64,000 nucleotides of DNA from Lutibacter sp. B1. GTDB taxonomy: Bacteria > Bacteroidota > Bacteroidia > Flavobacteriales > Flavobacteriaceae. The stretch covers positions 1 through 64,000 of the forward strand of contig NZ_JAAZUI010000012.1 in NCBI RefSeq assembly GCF_012524075.1, given 5' to 3'. Numbering within the stretch: position 1 is the stretch's first letter; each line of letters starts with the position of its first letter. This document shows, piece by piece, positions 37,406-44,983 of the stretch. Under the pieces are notes generated by a model that was not told the DNA's origin, did no database searches, and saw only the letters and a program-made list of their open reading frames with translations. The position numbers were made by a program, and so were the translations under genes.

Positions 37406-39649
37406 ATGACTACTTCAAGAAGAAAATTTATAAAAATTTCTGCTTTAGGTTTAGGTGGTGTAGCAGCTTCTACAACTGCACTAAATATGTTTGGCGCAAA
37501 TTCATATTTAGACGAGTTGGTTAAAGAAAATATTGCTAAAAAATTCAAGAGAACCCCTACCTATTGCGAAGTTTGTTTTTGGAAGTGTGCTGCTTGGACC
37601 TATACAGATGAAGAGGGAGCAATTAAAAAAATTATAGGTAATGATGATGATCCACATTGTTACGGACGTTTATGCCCTAGAGGTACTGGCGGAGTTGGTA
37701 TGTATAATGATGAAGACCGACTAAAAACACCTTTAATTAGAACCACCGTAAATGGTGAAGAAACTTTTAGAGAAGCTAGTTGGGATGAAGCCCTAGATTT
37801 GATAGCCTCAAAATTTAAAAATATAAAAGAAACCTATGGTGCTGAATCATTTGCTCTTATTAAACACGGAGCACCTGGAGCACACTTAGAACACTTATTT
37901 AAAGCTTATGGGTCAGACACCATTGCCGAACCGGCTTATGCGCAATGTAGAGGACCACGTGAAACTGGTTTTGCTTTAACTTTTGGATCATGGGTAGGTT
38001 CACCAGAACCAACTGATATAAGAGACACCAAATGTTTGGTGCTTATTGGTTCGCATATAGGTGAAAACATGCATAATTCACAAGTTCAGGAAATGTCTGA
38101 CGCTATTGATAATGGAGCTACTATTATTACTGTAGATCCAAGATTTTCAACTGCAGCCAGTAAATCTAAATTTTGGTTACCAATAAAACCGGCTACTGAT
38201 ATTGCATTAATGCTTTCTTGGATGAATGTTTTAATTGAAGAAGACATTTATGATAAAGAATATATTAAAAAATACGCTACCGGTTTTGATGAATTAAAAA
38301 ATCATGTAAGTCAATATACTCCTGAATGGGCATACGGAATAACCGGAATTAAACCTGAAGAAATTAGAGAAACTGCAAGAGCAATGGCACATGCAGCACC
38401 TTCTGTAATTATACATCCCGGACGACATGTTGTTTGGTATGGTGATGATTCTCAAAGAGCTAGAGCAATGGCAATTTTAAATGCTTTATTAGGTTCTTGG
38501 GGACGTAGAGGAGGTTTCTACTTTAAAGAAAGTATAAAAGTTCCTAAATACCCACATCCTGAATTCCCGGAACCAAAATGGGGTTGGAAAGAAATTGGAG
38601 CTAAATATCCTTTAGCTCAAATGGGAATTACAACTGAAGTTTTACAAGCGGCATTACCAAGTGAAAATAATGAATATCCTGTAAAAGCAATGATGATTGC
38701 CGGTACAAATATTACTAAGTCTATTCCTAATAAAAAATTATTGGAAGAAGCAATTGATGCTTTAGAGTTTTTGGTAGTAATTGACACTATGCCAATGGAC
38801 GTTACCGGTTATGCTGATGTTGTTTTACCTGAATGTACTTATTTAGAACGTTACGATGGTATTCGATCTGCAACAAACAGAGAGCCTTCCATAGCTGTTA
38901 GAGTTCCTGCAGTTGAACCAAAATACGATTCAAAACCAGTTTGGTGGATTTCTAAACAAATTGGAGAACGTTTAGGTTTAGGTGAATACTTTAATTATGA
39001 TGATTTTAAAGAAGTGATAGATTGGCAATTGAAAAAAATGGGAACTTCTTTAGAAGAAATGGAAAAAATTGGCGTTAAAAATTTTCCTCGTACATCCGGA
39101 CCACTTTATTTAAATGAAAATGAAACTTATACATTCCCTACTGCAAGTGGTAAAATCGAATTATATTCACATGAATTAAAAAACTTAGGCTTTGATCCAA
39201 TGCCTAATTATACTAAACATCCGGAACCACCTCAAGGTTTTTACAGATTAAATTATGGTAGAGCTCCTATGCATACTTTTAGTAGAACAGCTAATAACCC
39301 TAATTTAAATGATTTGAAAAGTGAAAATAATCTATGGGTAAATCCAAAAGTAGCACGAATACTTGGTTTAAAAACAGGTCAAGCAGTATGGTTAAGAAAT
39401 CAAGATGATGTTACTTCAACTTTTTCAATAAAAGTGAGAATTACAGAAAGAGTTCGTTGGGATTCTGTATATATGGTTCATGGTTTTGGACACGATAATA
39501 AAAAATTGAGCCGAGCTTATGGAAAAGGTATTAACGATACTCAATTAATTTCAAAAGTAGCAATTGATCCTATTATGGGAGGTACTGGTATGAGAGGAAA
39601 TTTTGTAACAATTTTAACTGAAAACCCACATAAAAATATTGAGATATGA
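37406..39649 (+). CDS. Tat-exported molybdopterin oxidoreductase (PsrA/PhsA type)
   Basis: A 747-residue catalytic subunit of the DMSO-reductase superfamily, predicted to reduce polysulfide, sulfur, thiosulfate or tetrathionate in the periplasm. A twin-arginine signal (TSRRKFIKISALGLGG) begins it. The proximal [4Fe-4S] ligands are C54, C57, C61 and C90 (C-x2-C-x3-C-x28-C), and the probable Mo ligand is C181 in YAQCRGPRETG, Cys as in PsrA/PhsA rather than Ser or Sec. Later segments TYLERYDGIRSATNREPSIAV and PTASGKIELYSHELK are typical. psrB overlaps by 4 bp. Arsenate or tetrathionate reductase are alternatives, but the rhodanese and YeeE/YedE neighbours favour a sulfane-sulfur substrate. Confidence 0.88.
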   Translation: MTTSRRKFIKISALGLGGVAASTTALNMFGANSYLDELVKENIAKKFKRTPTYCEVCFWKCAAWTYTDEEGAIKKIIGNDDDPHCYGRLCPRGTGGVGMYNDEDRLKTPLIRTTVNGEETFREASWDEALDLIASKFKNIKETYGAESFALIKHGAPGAHLEHLFKAYGSDTIAEPAYAQCRGPRETGFALTFGSWVGSPEPTDIRDTKCLVLIGSHIGENMHNSQVQEMSDAIDNGATIITVDPRFSTAASKSKFWLPIKPATDIALMLSWMNVLIEEDIYDKEYIKKYATGFDELKNHVSQYTPEWAYGITGIKPEEIRETARAMAHAAPSVIIHPGRHVVWYGDDSQRARAMAILNALLGSWGRRGGFYFKESIKVPKYPHPEFPEPKWGWKEIGAKYPLAQMGITTEVLQAALPSENNEYPVKAMMIAGTNITKSIPNKKLLEEAIDALEFLVVIDTMPMDVTGYADVVLPECTYLERYDGIRSATNREPSIAVRVPAVEPKYDSKPVWWISKQIGERLGLGEYFNYDDFKEVIDWQLKKMGTSLEEMEKIGVKNFPRTSGPLYLNENETYTFPTASGKIELYSHELKNLGFDPMPNYTKHPEPPQGFYRLNYGRAPMHTFSRTANNPNLNDLKSENNLWVNPKVARILGLKTGQAVWLRNQDDVTSTFSIKVRITERVRWDSVYMVHGFGHDNKKLSRAYGKGINDTQLISKVAIDPIMGGTGMRGNFVTILTENPHKNIEI

Positions 39650-40179
39650 GATATGCAATGGTAATTGACACTTTAAAATGTGTTGGATGTAGCGATTGTG
39701 TAGTTGCTTGTCAAACAGAAAACGATGTCCCAATTGGGTATTGTAGAGATTGGATTACAGAAACCGTAAATGGTGCATATCCAAATATCGAATTAGAATT
39801 AAAATCTGAACGTTGTAATCATTGTGAAAATGCTCCTTGTGTTAGATGTTGCCCTACGGGTGCAAGCCATATAATTGATGGAGGTATCGTTTTAGTAACA
39901 GCTGATGAATGTATTGGTTGTGGTGCATGTATAGAATCTTGTCCTTACGATGCACGTTTCCAACATCCTGATGGATATGTAGATAAATGTACATTCTGTC
40001 ATCATAGATTAGAAAAAGGACAACTACCTGCTTGTGTTTCAGTTTGTCCAACAAAATGTATGTATTTTGGAGATTTAGATAATCCTAACAGTGAAGTTTC
40101 ACAATTATTAAAAAACAGAAAACATAAAACATTAGCTCCTGAAGCAGGAACTAATCCTCATGTTTTTTATTTAATTTAA
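39646..40179 (+). CDS. Four-cluster ferredoxin subunit (PsrB type)
   Basis: A 177-residue electron-transfer subunit linking the Mo subunit to the membrane subunit. Four cysteine groups are visible: CVGCSDCVVACQTEN, CNHCENAPCVRCCP, CIGCGACIESCP and CTFCHHRLEKGQLPACVSVCP, giving four [4Fe-4S] clusters as in PsrB, PhsB and DmsB. There is no signal peptide; it would travel with the Tat-exported partner. It overlaps psrA by 4 bp and precedes the membrane subunit by 11 bp. Confidence 0.93.
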   Translation: MRYAMVIDTLKCVGCSDCVVACQTENDVPIGYCRDWITETVNGAYPNIELELKSERCNHCENAPCVRCCPTGASHIIDGGIVLVTADECIGCGACIESCPYDARFQHPDGYVDKCTFCHHRLEKGQLPACVSVCPTKCMYFGDLDNPNSEVSQLLKNRKHKTLAPEAGTNPHVFYLI

Positions 40180-40190
40180 AAATTTAAATT

Positions 40191-41132
40191 ATGCAAGAAG
40201 AATTATTTACAAGCGGACGTAATATTCCAAATATTGACCCATCACTAAATATTTGGCATTGGCCCATTTCAGTATATTTATTTTTAGGAGGTTTAGCAGC
40301 AGGACTATTATTTTTTGCAGGATTAGTAACTTTATTAAATAAAGAAAAAGATTATCCTACTACAGTAAAATATGCATCATTAGTATCTCCAATAGCTTTA
40401 ACTTTAGGATTGTTGGCTTTATTTTATGACCTAACTCATAAATTTTATTTTTGGAGACTGTACACAACTATAAGATTAGAATCTCCAATGTCTTGGGGAG
40501 CTTGGGTTTTACTTATAATTACACCATTATCCTTTTTATGGGTATTTAGTTATTATTCTGAAGTATTTACAAAATGGCCTTTGAAATATGATTTTTTAAA
40601 GAATTTAGAGCGTTTTTTAAGTAAAAATAGAAAATATATAGCAATGGCTTTAGTTCCTTTATCAATAGTATTAGGAATTTATACAGGTATTTTATTATCT
40701 GCCTTTAACGCAAGACCATTATGGAACAATGCTATTTTAGGGCCTTTATTTTTAACATCAGGACTATCAACAGGAGCAGCAACTATTATTTTATTAACTA
40801 AAAATGCTAAAGAAAAACACTTATTCAGTAAAATAGATTTAGTATTGATAATTATAGAATTAGGCCTTATTGTACACATGATTATGGGAATGTATGCAGG
40901 CTCACAAGTTCAATTGGAAGCTATGGAATTATTGGTAGGTGGCGAATTTACTCTAATGTTTTTTGGCTTTGTAGTACTACTTGGTTTATTAATACCTGCA
41001 ATTTTAGAATTAACTGAAATAATAGGTTATAAAATTCCTGTGGCAATACCTGCTATTCTTATATTAATTGGAGGATTGGTATTTAGATTTGTTATGGTAG
41101 AAGCCGGACAAATAACTCGTTACCTTTATTAA
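40191..41132 (+). CDS. NrfD/PsrC-family membrane subunit
   Basis: A 313-residue integral membrane protein with eight to nine hydrophobic segments. WHWPISVYLFLGGLAAGLLFFAGL near the start and the following acidic/histidine residues are typical of NrfD/PsrC quinol-interacting subunits; a YDLTHKFYFWRLYTTIRLESPMSWGAWVLL segment near 85-115 is the best conserved region. It probably takes electrons from menaquinol and hands them to the ferredoxin subunit. It is the third gene of the psrABC-like set. Confidence 0.9.
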   Translation: MQEELFTSGRNIPNIDPSLNIWHWPISVYLFLGGLAAGLLFFAGLVTLLNKEKDYPTTVKYASLVSPIALTLGLLALFYDLTHKFYFWRLYTTIRLESPMSWGAWVLLIITPLSFLWVFSYYSEVFTKWPLKYDFLKNLERFLSKNRKYIAMALVPLSIVLGIYTGILLSAFNARPLWNNAILGPLFLTSGLSTGAATIILLTKNAKEKHLFSKIDLVLIIIELGLIVHMIMGMYAGSQVQLEAMELLVGGEFTLMFFGFVVLLGLLIPAILELTEIIGYKIPVAIPAILILIGGLVFRFVMVEAGQITRYLY

Positions 41133-41145
41133 AACAACATAAATC

Positions 41146-41673
41146 ATGAATTTAGAAAATCAAAATAAACACACATATTGGAATCCATATTTTGGAGGAT
41201 TTCTATTCGGTTTAGTCATCATATTCACTTTTTATATGACTGGTAGAGGTTTAGGAGCAAGTGGAGCCATGAAAAGTACTGTTGTTGCAGTTGTAGATAC
41301 CGTAGCACCTACACATGCCGAAAATAATGAATATTACAGCAAATTTATTAGTGAAGATAAATCGCCTCTTGATACTTGGTTAATTTTTGAAGTAATAGGT
41401 GTATTACTTGGTGCATTTATATCTGGAGGATTATCAGGCAGAATAGGTTGGAGAGTTCAACATTCACCAAAAATAACATCAAAAAGAAGACTTATTTTCG
41501 CTTTAATTGGTGGTATTTTGTTTGGACTAGGAGCTCAAATTGCTCGTGGTTGTACTAGTGGTGCCGCTTTAAGTGGCTTAGCTGTTCTTTCAACAGGAGG
41601 TATAATAACTATGTTAGCTATATTTGGAACAGCTTATTTAGCAGCATATTTTTTTAGAAAAAACTGGATTTAA
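41146..41673 (+). CDS. YeeE/YedE-family transporter half, first of pair
   Basis: A 175-residue membrane protein, half of the usual ~350-residue YeeE/TsuA fold, with the signature GLGAQIARGCTSGAALSG (C136), equivalent to the Cys motifs of the thiosulfate channel TsuA. Two to four transmembrane segments flank a periplasmic-looking loop at ~45-75. Family knowledge: TsuA/YeeE passes thiosulfate by relay of conserved Cys residues. The leader ATTAAAACAACATA recurs before the second half-gene, as would be expected after a gene duplication or a shared translation signal. The pair probably forms one transporter for sulfane sulfur. Confidence 0.87.
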   Translation: MNLENQNKHTYWNPYFGGFLFGLVIIFTFYMTGRGLGASGAMKSTVVAVVDTVAPTHAENNEYYSKFISEDKSPLDTWLIFEVIGVLLGAFISGGLSGRIGWRVQHSPKITSKRRLIFALIGGILFGLGAQIARGCTSGAALSGLAVLSTGGIITMLAIFGTAYLAAYFFRKNWI

Positions 41674-41691
41674 TTAATTAAAACAACATAT

Positions 41692-42282
41692 ATGGGACCT
41701 TTAATTCCAAACGGTATAATTCCAATAGAATGGGATAGCATAATTGCAATTTTAATAGGTATAGCCTTTGGGTTTATACTTGAATCTTCAGGATTTTCTT
41801 CTTCCAGAAAGCTTGCAGGTGTATTTTACGGCTATGATTTTGCGGTATTAAAAGTATTTTTTACAGCAGGTATTGTAGCATTAATCGGTATTTATTATAT
41901 GGATTATTTAGGATTTTTAGACGTAGCTCAGCTATACGTTCATCCAACATATTTATGGGGTGCAATAATTGGTGGTGTTATTATGGGAGTAGGATTTGTG
42001 GCCGGAGGTTTTTGTCCCGGCACAAGTTTATGTGCAGTAGCAATTGGTAAAATTGACGCAATAATATATGTGTTAGGTATCATGATAGGTGTATTTATTT
42101 TTTCTGAATTTTACCCTCTTTTTGATGAATTATACACAGGCTCTTTCTTAGGAAATATAACACTCGTAGATTCTTTGGGTGTATCGCCATATTGGCTTAT
42201 ATTTATTTTCGCAATAATCGCAATAATTGCTTTTGTAGTTGCAGATTTTGTTGGAAAAAAAATAAAAAAAGTATTTTATTAA
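41692..42282 (+). CDS. YeeE/YedE-family transporter half, second of pair
   Basis: A 196-residue membrane protein, complementary half to the preceding gene. Signature Cys are in GFVAGGFCPGTSLCAVAIG (C108 and C114), and an ESSGFSSSRKLAG motif sits near residue 31. The pair resembles the YeeE/YedE pairs often found beside rhodaneses in Bacteroidota and Proteobacteria, which are proposed to move sulfite, thiosulfate or persulfide sulfur. It follows the first half by 18 bp and precedes the anchored rhodanese by 16 bp, supporting transfer of sulfur between these proteins. Confidence 0.87.
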   Translation: MGPLIPNGIIPIEWDSIIAILIGIAFGFILESSGFSSSRKLAGVFYGYDFAVLKVFFTAGIVALIGIYYMDYLGFLDVAQLYVHPTYLWGAIIGGVIMGVGFVAGGFCPGTSLCAVAIGKIDAIIYVLGIMIGVFIFSEFYPLFDELYTGSFLGNITLVDSLGVSPYWLIFIFAIIAIIAFVVADFVGKKIKKVFY

Positions 42283-42298
42283 TTAAAACTATAAATAA

Positions 42299-42961
42299 AT
42301 GATTAATAGAAATTTAGTAAAAGTTTTATCTTTTAGATATCCAATTATAGCAGCTATATTTTTAATTCTTGCCGGTGGTTTAGTATTATTACCTAAATAT
42401 GAAAAACAAAAGGGAATAGCACCACAAGAATTATTAAATAAATCAACTAGTCCGGAAAGATATATTTCAACAGACCAATTAGCCGATATCATCATAAATC
42501 AAGATCCTTCTTATATATTTGTTGATGTTAGAGATGAAGAAAGTTTTAACAAATACACTTTACCAAACGCAGTTAATATACCTCTTAAACAATTATTTGA
42601 TGAAGATTTAGTTATGTACTTAAATCAAGATCAATTTGATGTTGTTCTTTTTTCTAATGATAATTTTTATGCAGATCAAGCATGGATACTTTGCAATCGT
42701 TTAAAATATAAAAACCTTCATGTTTTAAAAGGAGGATTAAACGAGTGGTATAATACAATTATAAACCCGCCTTTTCCTAATGAAAATATGCCGGCTCAAG
42801 ATTTTGAATTGTTTTCTGCAAGAAAAGCTGCAAGTATGTATTTTGGTGTAGCATATCCGGAACAAGCAAAAAAAGAGGTTAAAGCCCCAATAAAAACAGC
42901 ACCTAAAAAAATAGTTCCTGTTAAAAAGAAAAAGAAAATGCCTGTTGAGGGTGGTTGTTAA
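42299..42961 (+). CDS. Membrane-anchored rhodanese-fold protein lacking catalytic Cys, GGC tail
   Basis: A 220-residue protein with an N-terminal transmembrane anchor (residues ~12-31) and one rhodanese domain (~55-155). The usual catalytic Cys loop reads VVLFSNDNFYADQ, so Ser119 replaces Cys, and the only other internal Cys is C132 in a helix. After a Pro/Lys-rich linker it ends KKIVPVKKKKKMPVEGGC, identical in its last 18 residues to the next protein. A C-terminal Gly-Gly-Cys on a flexible arm is reminiscent of SoxY, which carries sulfur on such a Cys. I infer a sulfur carrier rather than an enzyme. Confidence 0.82.
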   Translation: MINRNLVKVLSFRYPIIAAIFLILAGGLVLLPKYEKQKGIAPQELLNKSTSPERYISTDQLADIIINQDPSYIFVDVRDEESFNKYTLPNAVNIPLKQLFDEDLVMYLNQDQFDVVLFSNDNFYADQAWILCNRLKYKNLHVLKGGLNEWYNTIINPPFPNENMPAQDFELFSARKAASMYFGVAYPEQAKKEVKAPIKTAPKKIVPVKKKKKMPVEGGC

Positions 42962-42987
42962 TTTTCAACTATTATAAAATAACATTT

Positions 42988-43605
42988 ATGAAAGAATTAG
43001 AAAAAACCAAAAGGTTATCGATTGCAGCAGTAATTTCAATATTGGTGGTATTAATTGGTCTGTTAACTTTTAAAAGACCAAAAATTGTTTACAATGTAAA
43101 TGCTGCAACTACCATAGAAAAAATTACAAATCCCGATTATTTAATCTCTTTAAATAACATTAATAATCCTGATTATATTTTAATTGATGTTAGAAACAAA
43201 TTTGAGTTTGATAGAGGTCATTTGGAAAATGCAATTAATATTGATGCTTCTGAAATTTTAGAAGATGAGAATTTGAAAATTTTTAATGAGTTAAAAAAAG
43301 ATAACAAAACAGTGTTATTATACGGTAAAAATCCAAATGAGGCTATTCCGCCTTATATGCTTCTTTATCAATTGGGCTTTGACAATCTCAAAATTCTAAC
43401 TGTAGAGAATAGTTACCAACAAAATAAACTTGTTACAAAAAATATAGAAATTGAAAAATCTGTTGCAGATATCAATGCTTTTATTCAGGAATCTATAAAA
43501 AAAGCTGAAGTACAACCTAAACCACAACCTAAGGTAGTAAGTACTCCAAAAAAAATAGTTCCTGTTAAAAAGAAAAAGAAAATGCCTGTTGAAGGCGGTT
43601 GTTAG
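42988..43605 (+). CDS. Second membrane-anchored Cys-less rhodanese-fold protein, GGC tail
   Basis: A 205-residue paralogue of the preceding protein: transmembrane anchor ~10-27, rhodanese fold ~45-140 with ILIDVRNKFEFDRGHLENAINI, and the catalytic loop replaced by VLLYGKNPNEA (Tyr112 at the Cys position). The terminal Cys205 of the MPVEGGC tail is the only cysteine in the whole protein. I take the ATG at 42988, since the longer frame begins with TTG inside the previous gene. It is the last gene before a strong terminator, closing the psr operon. Confidence 0.82.
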   Translation: MKELEKTKRLSIAAVISILVVLIGLLTFKRPKIVYNVNAATTIEKITNPDYLISLNNINNPDYILIDVRNKFEFDRGHLENAINIDASEILEDENLKIFNELKKDNKTVLLYGKNPNEAIPPYMLLYQLGFDNLKILTVENSYQQNKLVTKNIEIEKSVADINAFIQESIKKAEVQPKPQPKVVSTPKKIVPVKKKKKMPVEGGC

Positions 43606-43618
43606 TTTTAATTATTTT

Positions 43619-43653
43619 AAAAAGCTGTTTTAAATTTAAAACAGCTTTTTTTT
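43619..43653 (+). terminator. Intrinsic terminator of the psr operon
   Basis: AAAGCTGTTTTAAA / TTTAAAACAGCTTT perfect 14-bp stem followed by T8. The rest of the gap to 43948 holds the promoter region of the next unit. Confidence 0.92.
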
Positions 43654-43814
43654 ATGAAATTAACAAAATTTACATCTAAAAATTGCTAAAAATTCCACGA
43701 AACCACTCCCGTAAATCTAAACTCATGTTTCTGTTTCATTAAACATCAAAAATATTTAAGATAAAAACATCTTTATATCTACCTTAACTATCTGTTTTTC
43801 TGATACTTACATGT

Positions 43815-43828
43815 GTAACAAAAGTTAC
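43815..43828. promoter_or_regulatory. GTAAC-N4-GTTAC palindrome upstream of the tandem-rhodanese unit
   Basis: GTAACAAAAGTTAC, same arms and spacing as at 37306-37319. Its centre lies 44 bp before the centre of the operator candidate at 43857-43874, versus 32 bp in the psrA region. Confidence 0.45.
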
Positions 43829-43856
43829 TAAAAAGAACAAATATATATTGGTTTTT

Positions 43857-43874
43857 ACATGATAAATGTCATAA
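43857..43874. promoter_or_regulatory. Crp/Fnr-type operator candidate upstream of the tandem-rhodanese unit
   Basis: ACATGATAAATGTCATAA, TGA-N6-TCA spacing. Positions 43859-43875 are the exact reverse complement of 37335-37351 near psrA, including the asymmetric central six bases. It lies 73 bp before the rhodanese ATG. Confidence 0.6.
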
Positions 43875-43947
43875 AAACAGCATTTATCCGTGACTAACTT
43901 TAATAGTGAAAACAACATTATTTATTTACTATTAATAATTTAACAAA

Positions 43948-44937
43948 ATGAAAAAATTAACATCATATTTAGTATTACTTTTTATAGCTGCTACAATATT
44001 TAGTAGTTTTAAAAACACAGAAAAACAAACAAACGAACCTTCTTCAGAATTTGAACTTTTAGTTCAATATTTAGAGGAAAACGGAAACTTCATTAACAGC
44101 ACTTCTGCACCGGCAATAATTCAACCAGAAGAAATTAAAAAGAATCTTAAAAATAAAAAATATTTAGTATTAGATATAAGAAGTGAAAGCTGGTTTGAAT
44201 ATGCTCATATCCAAAATGCTGTAAATATTGAAGGTTCTGAAATACTTAACTATTTTGAAACAGAAATTGATCCTTCAAAATTTGAAAAAATTACCATAGT
44301 ATGTTACTCAGGTCAATCTGCAGCATATTATACAAGTCTTCTAAGATTATATGGTTATGATAATGTATATAATTTAAAATGGGGAATGAGCTCTTGGAAT
44401 GAAGAACTTGCAGAAAATATTTGGATTAAAAACTCAAAAAGCGACTATGTAAATGACCTTGAAACAACTGCCAATCCTTTACCTGAAAAAGGAGCATTTC
44501 CAGTGTTAGAAACCGGTAAAACTGAAGCTAAAGACATTTTAAAAGAACGTGTAAAATTAGCTTTTGAAAAACCTTATAAAGAATTTATAGTTAAAGCTGA
44601 TAGTGTATTTCAAAGTCCTTCAGATTTTTATATTGTTAACTATGTAGATGAAGAAAAATACAACTTTGGACATATTAAAGGTGCTGTTAGATATGAACCA
44701 AGTTCATCTTTAGCACCTACAACAGATTTATACACTTTACCAGCTGATAAAAATATTGTAGTTAATTGTACAACAGGACAATCTGCAGCTTATGTTGTTG
44801 CTTATTTAAACGTGTTAGGCTACAACGTTTCAAACTTAGCTTACGGATCAAACAGTTATATGAATTCAGTTTTAACTGAAAAAGGTTGGGATGGTTTCTC
44901 TACCGATGAAATTAAAAATTACCCAGTAATAGAATAA
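43948..44937 (+). CDS. Exported tandem rhodanese (two intact active sites)
   Basis: A 329-residue sulfurtransferase with signal peptide (MKKLTSYLVLLFIAATIFSS) and two rhodanese domains. Catalytic loops are CYSGQSA (C119) and CTTGQSA (C274), both with the cradle Cys and conserved Gly-Gln. An extended linker (~155-215) separates them. Location is periplasm or outer face. It would move sulfane sulfur to or from thiosulfate, polysulfide or a protein acceptor. It opens the second unit of the sulfur island (two tandem rhodaneses, porin, regulators), 47 bp before its paralogue. Confidence 0.9.
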   Translation: MKKLTSYLVLLFIAATIFSSFKNTEKQTNEPSSEFELLVQYLEENGNFINSTSAPAIIQPEEIKKNLKNKKYLVLDIRSESWFEYAHIQNAVNIEGSEILNYFETEIDPSKFEKITIVCYSGQSAAYYTSLLRLYGYDNVYNLKWGMSSWNEELAENIWIKNSKSDYVNDLETTANPLPEKGAFPVLETGKTEAKDILKERVKLAFEKPYKEFIVKADSVFQSPSDFYIVNYVDEEKYNFGHIKGAVRYEPSSSLAPTTDLYTLPADKNIVVNCTTGQSAAYVVAYLNVLGYNVSNLAYGSNSYMNSVLTEKGWDGFSTDEIKNYPVIE

Positions 44938-44983
44938 AAAGACCTCAAAGTCATAATTAAACAAACCTAAACAAAATAAAATC

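Noticed and set aside
37406-39649. Arsenate or tetrathionate reductase assignment
   Set aside because: No ArrB/TtrC-type context or arsenic genes; rhodanese and YeeE/YedE neighbours fit sulfane-sulfur better, though this is not proven.
42955-42987. TTG start giving a longer second rhodanese
   Set aside because: It overlaps the previous gene and adds residues before a clear ATG followed by a membrane anchor.
42299-43605. Calling the anchored rhodaneses SoxY
   Set aside because: There is no SoxY fold and no SoxZ neighbour; only the C-terminal Gly-Gly-Cys end is alike.
43815-43875. Classical FNR box (TTGAT-N4-ATCAA) or CRP box (TGTGA-N6-TCACA)
   Set aside because: The arms are TATGA or GTAAC, not the classical sequences, and the regulators lack FNR cysteines, so I call it only a Crp/Fnr-family candidate.
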